NCBI RefSeq assembly: GCF_039872765.1
Contig: NZ_JBDPZC010000002.1
Coordinates: 186,001 to 250,000, forward strand
Direction of reading: 5' to 3'
Length of the DNA: 64,000 nt
Origin: Roseateles_B flavus
GTDB lineage: Bacteria; Pseudomonadota; Gammaproteobacteria; Burkholderiales; Burkholderiaceae_C
Every line of letters begins with the position of its first letter. Within the stretch, counting starts at the first letter, position 1. Under the pieces are notes generated by a model, which was not told where the DNA came from, searched no databases, and worked only from the letters and a program-made list of their open reading frames with translations. The translations under genes were made by a program, and so were the position numbers. Shown here piece by piece: positions 34,817 through 43,054 of this stretch.

Positions 34817-35212
34817 ATGAGCACATCCCTGACACCCGGCCAGAAAGGCCTTCTCGAGACCGCCCTGCTGACGCAGCGCAGCCGCCTGGAGGCGGAGCTG
34901 AAGCTGCAGCTGGGCGGCGAGGACCGCGTCACCCATGCCCGCGAGCAGCTGCTGCAGGACACCGACGGCGAGACCGCCCACGAGGCGGATCGCGAGGTGG
35001 ACCTGGCCCGCAGCGACGCCACGCTGCTGGCCCTGCGCCAGGTCGATGCGGCACTGCAGCGCCTGCAGGAGCCGGACTTCGGCCACTGCGCGGACTGCGG
35101 CGCCGCCATCGCCTTCGAGCGCCTGCGCCTGAGCCCGCAGGTCACGCGCTGCATCGAGTGCCAGTCGGCCGCCGAGACCCGAGGCGGCGGCGCGCATCAC
35201 GCCACGCTCTGA
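34817..35212 (+). CDS. TraR/DksA family zinc-finger protein
   Basis: A 131-residue protein with an N-terminal helical hairpin (about 10-80) and a C-terminal C4 zinc finger: CADCGAAIAFERLRL with a second Cys pair in RCIECQ. That is the TraR/DksA C4 layout, but it is shorter than DksA (about 150), and the coiled-coil tip lacks the clear DxxA of DksA. It may modulate RNA polymerase; target promoters are unknown. AAGGAG precedes the ATG at 34817. The eRF1-like gene follows 44 bases downstream and is likely co-transcribed. Confidence 0.9.
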   Translation: MSTSLTPGQKGLLETALLTQRSRLEAELKLQLGGEDRVTHAREQLLQDTDGETAHEADREVDLARSDATLLALRQVDAALQRLQEPDFGHCADCGAAIAFERLRLSPQVTRCIECQSAAETRGGGAHHATL

Positions 35213-35255
35213 GCCCGCCCAGATTTCCCATCCCTTCCATTCACAGGAGCCCCGC

Positions 35256-35636
35256 ATGAGCCTTTTCCACGCCGTCGTCTGGCTGGACCACCACAGCGCC
35301 AACATCCTGCAGTTCGACGCCGAGCATGTGCAGGCCGAGAAGGTCAAGGCGCACACGCACCACACCAAGCAGCACGGCAGCACGGTGCGCAGCGAGCATG
35401 AGTTCTTTGCCGACGTCTGCACCGCCCTCGCCGGCATCACGGAGATCCTGGTCGTGGGTTCGTCCACGGCGCAGAAGGACTTCAAGCACTACGTGGAGAA
35501 GCATCGCGCCACGCTGCTGCCGTCCATCGTGGGCTATGAGTCGGTCGACCATCCCAGCGACAAGCAGCTGGTCGCCCTGGCCCGCCAGTACTTCCTGAAG
35601 CACGACCGCATGGCCGGCGTGCCGACGCCGACCTGA
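35256..35636 (+). CDS. eRF1-like 'translational machinery' family protein
   Basis: A 126-residue protein of a family of small proteins resembling one domain of eRF1/Pelota. It starts FHAVVWLDHHSANILQF, has a His-rich middle (KAHTHHTKQHGS) and ends SIVGYESVDHPSDKQLVALARQYF. It has no signal peptide or membrane segment. The preceding gene is a DksA/TraR-type zinc protein, so a joint stress or translation role is plausible, but that is inference. A 9-bp hairpin follows. Confidence 0.8.
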   Translation: MSLFHAVVWLDHHSANILQFDAEHVQAEKVKAHTHHTKQHGSTVRSEHEFFADVCTALAGITEILVVGSSTAQKDFKHYVEKHRATLLPSIVGYESVDHPSDKQLVALARQYFLKHDRMAGVPTPT

Positions 35637-35660
35637 GCGGCCCGCGCCCGTCCCCCTCGA

Positions 35661-35682
35661 ACGCCCTGGCCCGCCAGGGCGT
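35661..35682. terminator. hairpin after the eRF1-like gene, shared with convergent DUF2799 gene
   Basis: ACGCCCTGG pairs with CCAGGGCGT (35661-35669 and 35674-35682) around CCCG, followed by TTT. It lies between two convergent genes and may serve both. Confidence 0.7.
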
Positions 35683-35685
35683 TTG

Positions 35686-36234
35686 TCATGGCCGGGGGGC
35701 GGACAGCATCTCCATGCGCTGGCGCTGGCGCAGGCGCATCTGCTCGATGTCCAGCTCGCGCAGCAGGCTGCGCAGGCGCTTGCGCTCCTCATCGGTCTTG
35801 GCGTCGGCGAGGTCGCGCTCCAGGCGCTGCATCTCGCGGTAGTTCCGATCCAGCTGCTGGCCGATGTCATAGACACGCTTGCCGGCCTGGTAGTTGTTCT
35901 CGAAGTCCTCGCCCTCGGGCTGGTCCGAGCAGACGCCACGGTAGTACTCGCCCTTGAGTCCCAGCTGCCAGCCGTTGGACGGGCGGCAGTAGCGCCGCAG
36001 GCCCTCGGTCCAGCCTGTCTGCCAGCGCGTCTCGTCGGGGCTGATGCCCACCTTGGCGCAGGCCTTGGCATGGTCCTCCACACGGCCGCGGGCCTGGCCG
36101 TCGCGGCCGTCCTGCACGCCCTTCTGGTACCAGTCGGCACGCTGGCATTCGCTCTCGCTCATGCTGGCGCAGCCACCCAGCAAGGCCGCCATGGCCGCGG
36201 CCAGACTCCATCCCCATGCACGCTTGCTGATCAT
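35686..36234 (-). CDS. DUF2799 family lipoprotein
   Basis: A 182-residue protein with a lipobox (MAALLGGCASMSESEC). The mature part has the DUF2799 pattern: WYQKGVQDGRDGQA, DETRWQTGWTEGLRRYC and YYRGVC, with four conserved Cys in the first half, then a long coiled-coil tail (LERDLADAKTDEERKRLRSLLREL). Family function is unknown. The start at 36234 is the ATG in front of the signal peptide; a longer frame upstream would run into the recG promoter. It is divergent from recG. Confidence 0.88.
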   Translation of the reverse strand: MISKRAWGWSLAAAMAALLGGCASMSESECQRADWYQKGVQDGRDGQARGRVEDHAKACAKVGISPDETRWQTGWTEGLRRYCRPSNGWQLGLKGEYYRGVCSDQPEGEDFENNYQAGKRVYDIGQQLDRNYREMQRLERDLADAKTDEERKRLRSLLRELDIEQMRLRQRQRMEMLSAPRP

Positions 36235-36329
36235 TCCCGGGCTCCTCGGTCCATTGTCAGTTCTGGCTCCAACGCATCTTCGCCGATTCCAGCAGACCGC
36301 CGCCCTCGGCACCCCCCGGTTTAGGCAGA

Positions 36330-38498
36330 ATGCCGCCCATGTCCGCCACGCCCGAATCGTCCCCAGCACCGCAGGCTCCGCCGGCCGCCGCGGTGGCCAA
36401 GTCAGGCCCGAAGAAGGCCATGGAGAAGCTGGGCCTGAAGCGCGACATCGACCTGGCCCTGCACCTGCCCCTGCGCTACGAGGACGAGACCCGCCTGGTT
36501 CCCATCGCCGAAGCCGGCGAAGGCGAGACTGTGCAGTGCGAAGGCGTGGTGCGTGAGTGCCGCGTGGAGCTGCGCGGCCGCCGCCAGCTCATCGTGCGGC
36601 TGATGGAAGACGGCGCTGACACCCGGGGCCGCGCCGCCGAGCTGACCCTGCGCTTCCTGCATTTCTACCCCTCGCACCAGAAGAGCCTGGCCGTGGGCAC
36701 GCGCGTGCGCGTGCGCGGCGAGGTCCGCGGCGGCTTCTTCGGCCGCGAAATGGTCCACCCCACCTTCCGGACGGTGGACGAGGACACCCCGCTCGCAACC
36801 GCGCTCACGCCCGTCTACCCCACCAGCGCCGGCCTGCCCCAGGCCTATCTGCGCAAGGCCATCGGCGCGGCGATGAAACGGGCGCCGCTGGAGGAGGTCC
36901 TGCCAGCCGGCGCCGTGCCCAGGCCCCTGCCCTCGCTGCGCGAGGCCCTGGACTACCTCCACCATCCTCCGCCCCTGGCCCGCCTGGGCAGCCTGGAAGA
37001 CCACAGCCACCCGGCCTGGCAGCGCCTCAAGTTCGAGGAGCTGCTGGCTCAGCAGCTGAGCCAGATGAAGGCCCAGCGCGAGCGCGCCCGGCTGCGCGCG
37101 CCCATGCTGCCCACGCGCCCGGGCGGCCTGCAGGAGCAGCTGCTCGCCGCCCTGCCCTTTGCGCTGACCGGGGCGCAACGCCGGGTCTGCGAGGAGATCG
37201 CGCAAGACCTGGCACGCCCCCAGCCCATGCACCGCCTGCTGCAGGGCGACGTGGGCTCGGGCAAGACCGTGGTGGCGGCCATGTCCGCCGCCATCTGCAT
37301 CGCCGCGGGCTGGCAGTGCGCGCTGATGGCGCCCACCGAGATCCTGGCCGAGCAGCACTTCCGCAAGCTGATCGGCTGGCTGGAGCCGCTGGGCATCAAA
37401 GTCGCCTGGCTGACGGGTTCCGTGAAGGGCAAGGCTCGCCAGAAGATGCTGGACGCGGTGGCCGACGGCAGCGCGCAGCTGGTGGTGGGCACCCACGCGG
37501 TGATCGAGGACAAGGTCCAGTTCCGCTTCCTGGGCCTGGCCATCGTGGACGAGCAGCACCGCTTCGGCGTGGCCCAGCGCCTGGCCCTGCGCAAGAAGCT
37601 GGAGTCCTCCAGCGGCGAGATGCCGCCCGGCTATGGCGACCACGTGCCGCACCTGCCCGCCCAGCGCTCCGGCATCGAGCCGCACATGCTGATGATGAGC
37701 GCCACGCCCATCCCCCGCACCCTGGCCATGACCTACTTCGCGGACCTGGACGTCTCCACCATCGACGAGCTCCCGCCCGGCCGCAGCCCCATCGTGACGC
37801 GTGTCTTCGCCGATGGCCGGCGCGATGAGGTCATCGCCAAGATCGCCGACGCCGTGGCCGAGGGGCGCCAGGTCTACTGGGTCTGCCCGCTGATCGAGGA
37901 GTCCGAGGCCCTGGACCTCAAGAACGCCACCGAGACCCACGCCGAGCTGAGCGCCGCCCTGCCCGAGCGCATGATCGGCCTGTTGCACGGCCGCATGCCG
38001 CCGGCCGAGAAGGCGGCGGTGATGTCGCTGTTCGCCTCGGGCGAGATGCAGGTGCTGGTGGCCACCACCGTGATCGAGGTGGGCGTGGACGTGCCCAATG
38101 CCAGCCTCATGGTGATCGAGCATGCCGAGCGCTTCGGGCTCTCGCAGCTGCACCAGCTGCGCGGCCGCGTGGGGCGGGGCTCGGTGGCCAGCGTCTGCGT
38201 GCTGATCTACACGGGGCCGCTGTCCCAGACCGGCAAGGAGCGCCTGCGCGCCATGGCCGAGACGACCGACGGCTTCGAGATCGCGCGGCGCGACCTGGAC
38301 ATCCGCGGCCCCGGCGAGTTCATGGGTGCGCGCCAGAGCGGTGCCGAGCTCCTGCGTTTCGCCGACCTCCAGGAAGACGCGCCCCTGCTGCAGGCCGCGC
38401 GCCGCCTGGCGCCGCAGCTGCTGGATGCGCACCCGGCCGCCGCCGCGAAGCATGTAGACCGCTGGCTGGGCAGCAAGGCGGAGTTCCTCAAGGCCTGA
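36330..38498 (+). CDS. recG: ATP-dependent DNA helicase RecG
   Basis: A 722-residue RecG, the helicase that remodels stalled forks and branched DNA. It has the N-terminal wedge/OB region (about 60-170; RGRRQLIVRLME and VRVRGEVRGGFFG), helicase motif I GDVGSGKTVVAA near residue 306, DEQHRFGVAQR (motif II, the DEQH of RecG), and the later motifs SATPIPRTLAMT and GLSQLHQLRGRVGRG. The first 25 residues are a Pro/Ala tail not seen in the shorter E. coli protein (693 residues). The start is at 36330 or 36339; neither has a clear ribosome-binding site. Confidence 0.97.
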   Translation: MPPMSATPESSPAPQAPPAAAVAKSGPKKAMEKLGLKRDIDLALHLPLRYEDETRLVPIAEAGEGETVQCEGVVRECRVELRGRRQLIVRLMEDGADTRGRAAELTLRFLHFYPSHQKSLAVGTRVRVRGEVRGGFFGREMVHPTFRTVDEDTPLATALTPVYPTSAGLPQAYLRKAIGAAMKRAPLEEVLPAGAVPRPLPSLREALDYLHHPPPLARLGSLEDHSHPAWQRLKFEELLAQQLSQMKAQRERARLRAPMLPTRPGGLQEQLLAALPFALTGAQRRVCEEIAQDLARPQPMHRLLQGDVGSGKTVVAAMSAAICIAAGWQCALMAPTEILAEQHFRKLIGWLEPLGIKVAWLTGSVKGKARQKMLDAVADGSAQLVVGTHAVIEDKVQFRFLGLAIVDEQHRFGVAQRLALRKKLESSSGEMPPGYGDHVPHLPAQRSGIEPHMLMMSATPIPRTLAMTYFADLDVSTIDELPPGRSPIVTRVFADGRRDEVIAKIADAVAEGRQVYWVCPLIEESEALDLKNATETHAELSAALPERMIGLLHGRMPPAEKAAVMSLFASGEMQVLVATTVIEVGVDVPNASLMVIEHAERFGLSQLHQLRGRVGRGSVASVCVLIYTGPLSQTGKERLRAMAETTDGFEIARRDLDIRGPGEFMGARQSGAELLRFADLQEDAPLLQAARRLAPQLLDAHPAAAAKHVDRWLGSKAEFLKA

Positions 38499-38512
38499 GG
38501 CGCAGGCGGGCT

Positions 38513-38527
38513 GGCAAGACCTGACCC
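38513..38527 (+). repeat. GGCAAGACCTGACCC motif, copy 2
   Basis: The 15-base core found at 16855 and 59448 starts 15 bases after the recG stop in the short convergent gap before the cytochrome-c peroxidase gene. Confidence 0.5.
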
Positions 38528-38555
38528 TCTGCGTGCCCTCGGCGTGCCCGGCGCC

Positions 38556-39800
38556 TCAGCGGCAGCCTTCGCGGGAGGGGGTGCCGATCGGGTGGCCGTC
38601 GCTGAGCGTTTCCAGGAAGCACTGCAGGTCCCGCAGGTCCGAGGGGCTCATGCGCGGCGTGGCGCTGCCGAAGGGCGCTTGCGTGGTGACGTTGCCGCGC
38701 AGTGCCTCGGGCAGGTCGTCAAAGCGCTGCACCACGCCATCGACGGTGGGATACCAGCGGGCCGGCTCGCTGTCCCGCGTGTTGTAGAAATCCAGCACCT
38801 GCGCCAGCGAGGTGAAGCGGCCGTTGTGGAAGAAGACGGGCCGGCGCGCCACATTGCGCAGATTGGGCGTGCGGAAGGCGCCGCAGTAGGCCGGCACGTT
38901 CAGATCCTGACGCTGCGGCCCGCACAGGCCGAGGTCGAAATGGGCCGGGTCGCGGTTGGCCGGCAGGTCCGGATTGCGCGGCACGCCCAGGGCCGCGTAG
39001 CCGAAGTTGGTGAAGCGCGGCTGCTGGCCTGAGTTGGTCACGATGTCATGGCAGCTCATGCAGTTGCCCTTGTCAGGATCGCGGAAGAGCTGCAGGCCGC
39101 GCTGCTCGGGCGGGCTCAGCTGCTCCAGGCTCTGCAGCACGCGGTCGTACTTGCTGTCAAAGGGATGGAACTGGGCGCTCTCGCGCTGGAAGGCCGCCAG
39201 GGCCTGGGTGGCCTGCGTCAGCTTGAGTTCGTCGTCGGCCGTCTCGCCGAAGACCTGCACGAACAGCGGCGCATACGCGGCACGGCGCAGCTTGCCGGCG
39301 AGGACGGCGACGCTGCCGTTGTCCATCTCCAGCGGATTGAGAAAGGGCAGCCGGGCCTGGGCCTCAAGGCTGGCGGCACGCCCGTCGCTCATCAGGCCGC
39401 CCCGCAGGCTGGCCAGGCTGCCGTCGGCCCGGCTGAAGGCGGGCACGCCGTCCAGGTAGCGCAGGGAGGGCGCGGCGCGCAGGCCGAATTCGGTCTCGAA
39501 GGCGCCGCCCACCTGCACGGCCTGCGCGTTGGAGGGCCCGTGGCTGAACGCCGGGTCGTGGCAGGTGGCGCAGGACATGCGCCCCGAGCCGCTGAGGTTG
39601 CGGTCGTTGAAGAGCCGTTCGCCCAGCTGCACGCGGGCCTGGGCCGTGGCATCCGGCCCGGTGGAACCACCGCCGCCACCGCCGCCGCCGCCACCGCCGC
39701 CGCCACTGCCCCCGCCGCCACAGGCCACCAGGGCGCTGAAGGCACCGATCGAGGCGGCACGCAGGATGAAGGACAGGGCAGGCGATGACATGGCGCGCAT
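38556..39800 (-). CDS. di-haem cytochrome-c peroxidase-like lipoprotein (MauG/CcpA family)
   Basis: A 414-residue exported protein. A signal ending at SALVACGGGG makes the first Cys a lipid anchor, followed by a Gly/Ser run of about 15 residues (39664-39718 is almost pure GGC/GGT-type codons). The enzyme part has the two haem-binding sites CATCH (about 83) and CMSCH (about 254) and the family segments FNDRNLSGSGRMSC and FRTPNLRNVARRPVFFHNG. It belongs to the CcpA/MauG family of periplasmic peroxidases or oxygenases; the partner is unknown. Start at 39800 or 39791; no ribosome-binding site decides. It converges on recG. Confidence 0.92.
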   Translation of the reverse strand: MRAMSSPALSFILRAASIGAFSALVACGGGGSGGGGGGGGGGGGGSTGPDATAQARVQLGERLFNDRNLSGSGRMSCATCHDPAFSHGPSNAQAVQVGGAFETEFGLRAAPSLRYLDGVPAFSRADGSLASLRGGLMSDGRAASLEAQARLPFLNPLEMDNGSVAVLAGKLRRAAYAPLFVQVFGETADDELKLTQATQALAAFQRESAQFHPFDSKYDRVLQSLEQLSPPEQRGLQLFRDPDKGNCMSCHDIVTNSGQQPRFTNFGYAALGVPRNPDLPANRDPAHFDLGLCGPQRQDLNVPAYCGAFRTPNLRNVARRPVFFHNGRFTSLAQVLDFYNTRDSEPARWYPTVDGVVQRFDDLPEALRGNVTTQAPFGSATPRMSPSDLRDLQCFLETLSDGHPIGTPSREGCR

Positions 39801-39966
39801 TGTGGTGCGGGCAGGCGTCCGACGGCGGAGTCCTAGGGAAATTACTCAGCGTCCCGTTGCACCGGGCCGCGTCCAATGCGCGAAACACGGTCTGCATGCG
39901 CCGGCGTGGCCGAACACACGACCGGATTCGCAGGACCGAACCCGCACGACTGAGCGAGAGGATCCC

Positions 39967-41604
39967 ATGGCACGACAAGAACAGCGCCGCCGCCTGCTCC
40001 TGGGCGCCGGCATGGCCGGCCTGCTGCAAGCCTGCGGTGGCGGGGGCGGATCGCCCAGCCCCTCGCCGGCCCCCACGCCCACGCCCACGCCCACGCCCAC
40101 GCCCACGCCTACGCCCACCCCGACCCCGACTCCAACGCCGACACCGACGCCCACCAGCGATCCCGCCTGGGCCTTCTACGGCGGCAATGCCCAGCACACG
40201 GCGCAGGCGGGCGTCGCCACGCAGGCGCTGCAGCGCGTGCTCTGGACCCTGCCCGTGGACCGCCAGCCGCCCTACCGCGCCGGGGGCTTCCTGCTGATCC
40301 ACTACGGCACGCCGGTGATCAGCGCCGCCAACACGGTGATCGTGCCGGTCAAGACCAGCACCGCGGGGGACTTCATCATCGACGCGCGCAAAGGCAGCGA
40401 CGGCAGCAGCCTCTGGACCCTGGCCACCGACTACCTCCTGCCCGGCAGCAGCTGGACGCCGGCCTTCAACATCGCCCTGGATCGCCAGTCCCGCGTGTAC
40501 GTGCCGGCCAAGGGCGGGCGGCTGCTGCAGCGGGACCAGGTGGACCAGGCCAGCGGCACCGTGCGGACCCTGGTCTTCTACGGCAGCGCCAACTATGACG
40601 GCGCCCCGGCCAGCTTCGACAGCACCGTGCTGATCAACACGCCGCTGACCGTGGGGCCGGATGGGGCCGTCTACTTCGGCTTCATCGCGCGCGCCGGGGC
40701 CCCGCTGGGCCTGCGCGGCGGCATCGCCCGCATCGCGGCCGATGGCTCGGGGAGCTGGAAGGCTGTCGCCGAGCTGGCGGACGATCCCCTGGTCGTGCAG
40801 CCCGCGATGAACGCGGCGCCCGCGCTGTCGGCGGACGGCAAGACGCTCTACGTGGCCGCGAACACCGACGCGGCAGTGAACCCGCAGACGGGCTACCTGC
40901 TCGCCCTGGACGCCGCCACGCTGGCATTGAAGGCGCGCCAGCCCCTGTTCAACCCGGCGACCGGCCAGCGGGCGCGGGTCAGCGACAGCAGCACCGCCTC
41001 GCCCACCATCGGCCCCGACGGCGACGTCTTCTACGGCGTGCTGGAAAGCACCCGCCAGGACCACAACGGGCGCGGCTGGCTGCTGCATTTCGATGCCGCG
41101 CTGGGCCAGCTCAAGACGCCCGGCTCCTTCGGCTGGGACGACACCCCCTCCGTCGTGCCGGCGTCCGCCGTGCCGGGCTACACGGGGGCCTCGCCCTATC
41201 TGCTGCTGGTCAAGTACAACAACTACTACGGCATCGGTTCCGGCGACGGCCAGAACCGCATGGCCCTGCTGGACCCGCGAGCCAGCAGCGCCGACCCCAT
41301 CACGCCGACGGTGCAGGTCATGAAGGAAGTGCTGAGCATTCTCGGCCCGACGGAAGACCCCGAGACCCCGGGGGGCGTGCGCGAATGGTGCGTGAACTCC
41401 GCGGCGGTGGATGTGGCCGGCCACGCCGCGCTCGTCAACTGCGAGGACGGCTTCCTCTACCGCTGGGACTTCCGCAGCAACACCTTCAGCGAGTCGGTGC
41501 GGATGAACGCCGGCGTGGGCCAGGCCTACACGCCCACCCTCGTGGGGCCGGACGGGCGGGTGTACTCCATCAACAACGCGCAGCTGCACGCCGTCGGTCG
41601 CTGA
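39967..41604 (+). CDS. PQQ-like beta-propeller lipoprotein with Thr-Pro linker
   Basis: A 545-residue lipoprotein: LLQACGGGGGSPSP is the lipobox and Gly run, then about 26 residues of (Thr-Pro)n, then a beta-propeller domain. Blades resemble PQQ-enzyme or PQQ-like repeats (for example VYFGFIARAGAPLGLRGG, LALDAATLALKAR, GFLYRWDFRSN). GAGAGGA five bases before the ATG at 39967 fixes the start. It carries no PQQ-ligand residues I can point to, so a catalytic role is unproven; binding is as likely. It is divergent from the cytochrome-c peroxidase gene, with 166 bases between the starts. Confidence 0.85.
   Translation: MARQEQRRRLLLGAGMAGLLQACGGGGGSPSPSPAPTPTPTPTPTPTPTPTPTPTPTPTPTPTSDPAWAFYGGNAQHTAQAGVATQALQRVLWTLPVDRQPPYRAGGFLLIHYGTPVISAANTVIVPVKTSTAGDFIIDARKGSDGSSLWTLATDYLLPGSSWTPAFNIALDRQSRVYVPAKGGRLLQRDQVDQASGTVRTLVFYGSANYDGAPASFDSTVLINTPLTVGPDGAVYFGFIARAGAPLGLRGGIARIAADGSGSWKAVAELADDPLVVQPAMNAAPALSADGKTLYVAANTDAAVNPQTGYLLALDAATLALKARQPLFNPATGQRARVSDSSTASPTIGPDGDVFYGVLESTRQDHNGRGWLLHFDAALGQLKTPGSFGWDDTPSVVPASAVPGYTGASPYLLLVKYNNYYGIGSGDGQNRMALLDPRASSADPITPTVQVMKEVLSILGPTEDPETPGGVREWCVNSAAVDVAGHAALVNCEDGFLYRWDFRSNTFSESVRMNAGVGQAYTPTLVGPDGRVYSINNAQLHAVGR
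40071..40153 (+). repeat. Pro-Thr codon repeat in a lipoprotein linker
   Basis: About 83 bases of mostly CCC-ACG (Pro-Thr) codons, with a few synonymous changes at the end (CCC-ACC, CCG-ACC, CCG-ACT and ACG-CCG). It forms the flexible linker between the lipid anchor and the propeller, and its length is likely to vary between strains by slippage. Confidence 0.8.
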
Positions 41605-41611
41605 TGGGGCG

Positions 41612-41629
41612 CGGCGGGGCCGCCCGCCG
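41612..41629. terminator. hairpin between propeller and cyclophilin genes
   Basis: CGGCGGG pairs with CCCGCCG (7 bp, loop GCCG) between the ends of two convergent genes. No T tract. Confidence 0.45.
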
Positions 41630-41632
41630 GCT

Positions 41633-42322
41633 TCAGCGCACGCGCTGCACCCAGTAGACCAGCACCTCCTGCTGCGGCTCGATGTCAGAGGCGCTGTAGT
41701 AGTAGGTCGGCTGGCCGTTGATGGCGTAGACCGTGCTCATGCCCGAGATCACCCGCCCGAAGACGGTGTAGCCGGGCTTGCTGGCGCTTTCATAGTCCAG
41801 GGTCCGGCTGTTGTCGACCACGTTGATGAAGAACTGCGAGGTCGCGCTGTTGGGATCGCTGCGGCGCGCCATGGCCACCGTGCCCACCAGATTGCTCAGG
41901 CCGTTGTTGGACTCGGACACGATGGGCGAGTAGGTCGGGGACTTCACCCGCATGCCGCTCGTGTAGCCGCCGCCCTGGACGACGAAGTCGCGGTCCACAT
42001 GGTGGAACAGGGTGTTGCTGTAGAAGCCGTCCGACACGTAGCGCAGGAAGTTGTTGACCGTGACCGGTGCGTAGCCCGGGTAGAGCTCGATCACCATCTC
42101 GCCGCTGCTGGTGAGCATGCAGACGGTGGGGTAGCTGCTCGCCGCCGCCGCGGCCAGGCCGGTGCTGCTGCAGCTCATGGTGGGCGGATAGGGCTGGGGA
42201 TTGCGCCGCGGATAGGGGCCGCCGCCATCGCCGCCACCGCTGTGGTACTCCGCGCCGCCGCCACAGGCGCTCAGGATCAGGGCAGCGGCCGCCACGGCGG
42301 TGCGCAGGATCAGGGTGCTCAT
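41633..42322 (-). CDS. periplasmic cyclophilin-type peptidyl-prolyl isomerase lipoprotein
   Basis: A 229-residue lipoprotein: ALILSACGGGAEY is the anchor, followed by Gly/Pro-rich linker. The cyclophilin core (about 65-225) contains LFHHVDRDFVVQGGGY, GTVAMARRSDPNSATSQFFIN and PGYTVFGRVISGM, with the catalytic Arg and the Gln in VQGGG and the SQFFIN strand conserved. It should catalyse proline isomerisation of envelope proteins. AGGAGG eight bases before the ATG at 42322 sets the start. A second, unrelated PPIase (FKBP type) is encoded divergently next to it. Confidence 0.9.
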   Translation of the reverse strand: MSTLILRTAVAAAALILSACGGGAEYHSGGGDGGGPYPRRNPQPYPPTMSCSSTGLAAAAASSYPTVCMLTSSGEMVIELYPGYAPVTVNNFLRYVSDGFYSNTLFHHVDRDFVVQGGGYTSGMRVKSPTYSPIVSESNNGLSNLVGTVAMARRSDPNSATSQFFINVVDNSRTLDYESASKPGYTVFGRVISGMSTVYAINGQPTYYYSASDIEPQQEVLVYWVQRVR

Positions 42323-42544
42323 CGGTTTGTCCTCCTGGTTGGAAGGCTCAACGCGGCAGGGCGCGCGCCCGATGACCGCCGCCCGCCGCTGCTCGCACAC
42401 CTGTCAGCTCTGCCAGCAAGGCTTCTTGACAGGCCCTCGCTACACTGCGCCGCGCGCCGGCTCTGCCGGCGGCGCACTTTGCAGCCACACCTGGCATCCA
42501 GCGGCCGGCCCTCTGCGGCGGCCGCACCTACCCTTTCTCGCCCC

Positions 42545-43021
42545 ATGAACAAGACGTATCTTCGCCGCTCCCTGCTGATCGGCTCCCTGGTGATCACGGC
42601 CGGCCTCACCGCCTGCGGCGGCGGCGGCAGTGGTGACAGTGTCTTCAACGACACCTCCGGCTCCTCCGCCATCACCACCCTGCAAAGCACCGACACCGTG
42701 GTGGGCACCGGTCTCGTCGCCACCACCGGCAAGAAGGTGACCGTGCACTACACGGGCTGGCTCTACGACGTCAAGGCGGCCGGCACCAAGGGCAGCAAGA
42801 TCGACAGCTCCCTGGACCGTGGCCAGCCCTTCACCTTCCCGCTGGGCGCGGGCGAGGTCATCGCCGGCTGGGACCAGGGCGTGCCGGGCATGAAGATTGG
42901 TGGCAAGCGCACCCTGGTCATCCCCGCCAGCCTGGCCTACGGCAGCGCGGGCAGCCGCAATGGCGTGATCCCGCCGAATGCGGCGCTGGTGTTCGAGGTG
43001 GAGATGCTGGGCGTCCAGTGA
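42545..43021 (+). CDS. FKBP-type peptidyl-prolyl isomerase lipoprotein
   Basis: A 158-residue lipoprotein with a lipobox ITAGLTACGGGGSG. The FKBP domain (about 50-158) carries KKVTVHYTGWLYD, GEVIAGWDQGVPGMKIGGKR, SLAYGSAG and VIPPNAALVFEVEML, all FK506-binding-protein landmarks, including the active-site Tyr, Asp and Trp positions. It probably acts in the periplasm alongside the divergent cyclophilin lipoprotein. The ATG at 42545 gives the signal peptide; the ribosome-binding site is weak. The stop is followed by a strong hairpin that overlaps the end of panC. Confidence 0.92.
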   Translation: MNKTYLRRSLLIGSLVITAGLTACGGGGSGDSVFNDTSGSSAITTLQSTDTVVGTGLVATTGKKVTVHYTGWLYDVKAAGTKGSKIDSSLDRGQPFTFPLGAGEVIAGWDQGVPGMKIGGKRTLVIPASLAYGSAGSRNGVIPPNAALVFEVEMLGVQ

Positions 43022-43031
43022 CGCCCGGCGC

Positions 43032-43054
43032 TCGAGGCCTGGCTCAGGCCTCGA
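43032..43054. terminator. strong hairpin at the FKBP/panC convergent junction
   Basis: TCGAGGCCTG pairs perfectly with CAGGCCTCGA (10 bp, loop GCT). It lies just after the FKBP gene and includes the stop of panC on the other strand, so it may terminate both. Confidence 0.65.

Noticed and set aside
39664..39718. Poly-Gly tract as a regulatory repeat
   Set aside because: It is in frame and encodes the Gly linker of a lipoprotein, like the shorter runs in neighbouring lipoproteins.
40071..40153. Short repeats that could be taken for a CRISPR array
   Set aside because: The repeats are six-base codon pairs without spacers, inside a coding region.
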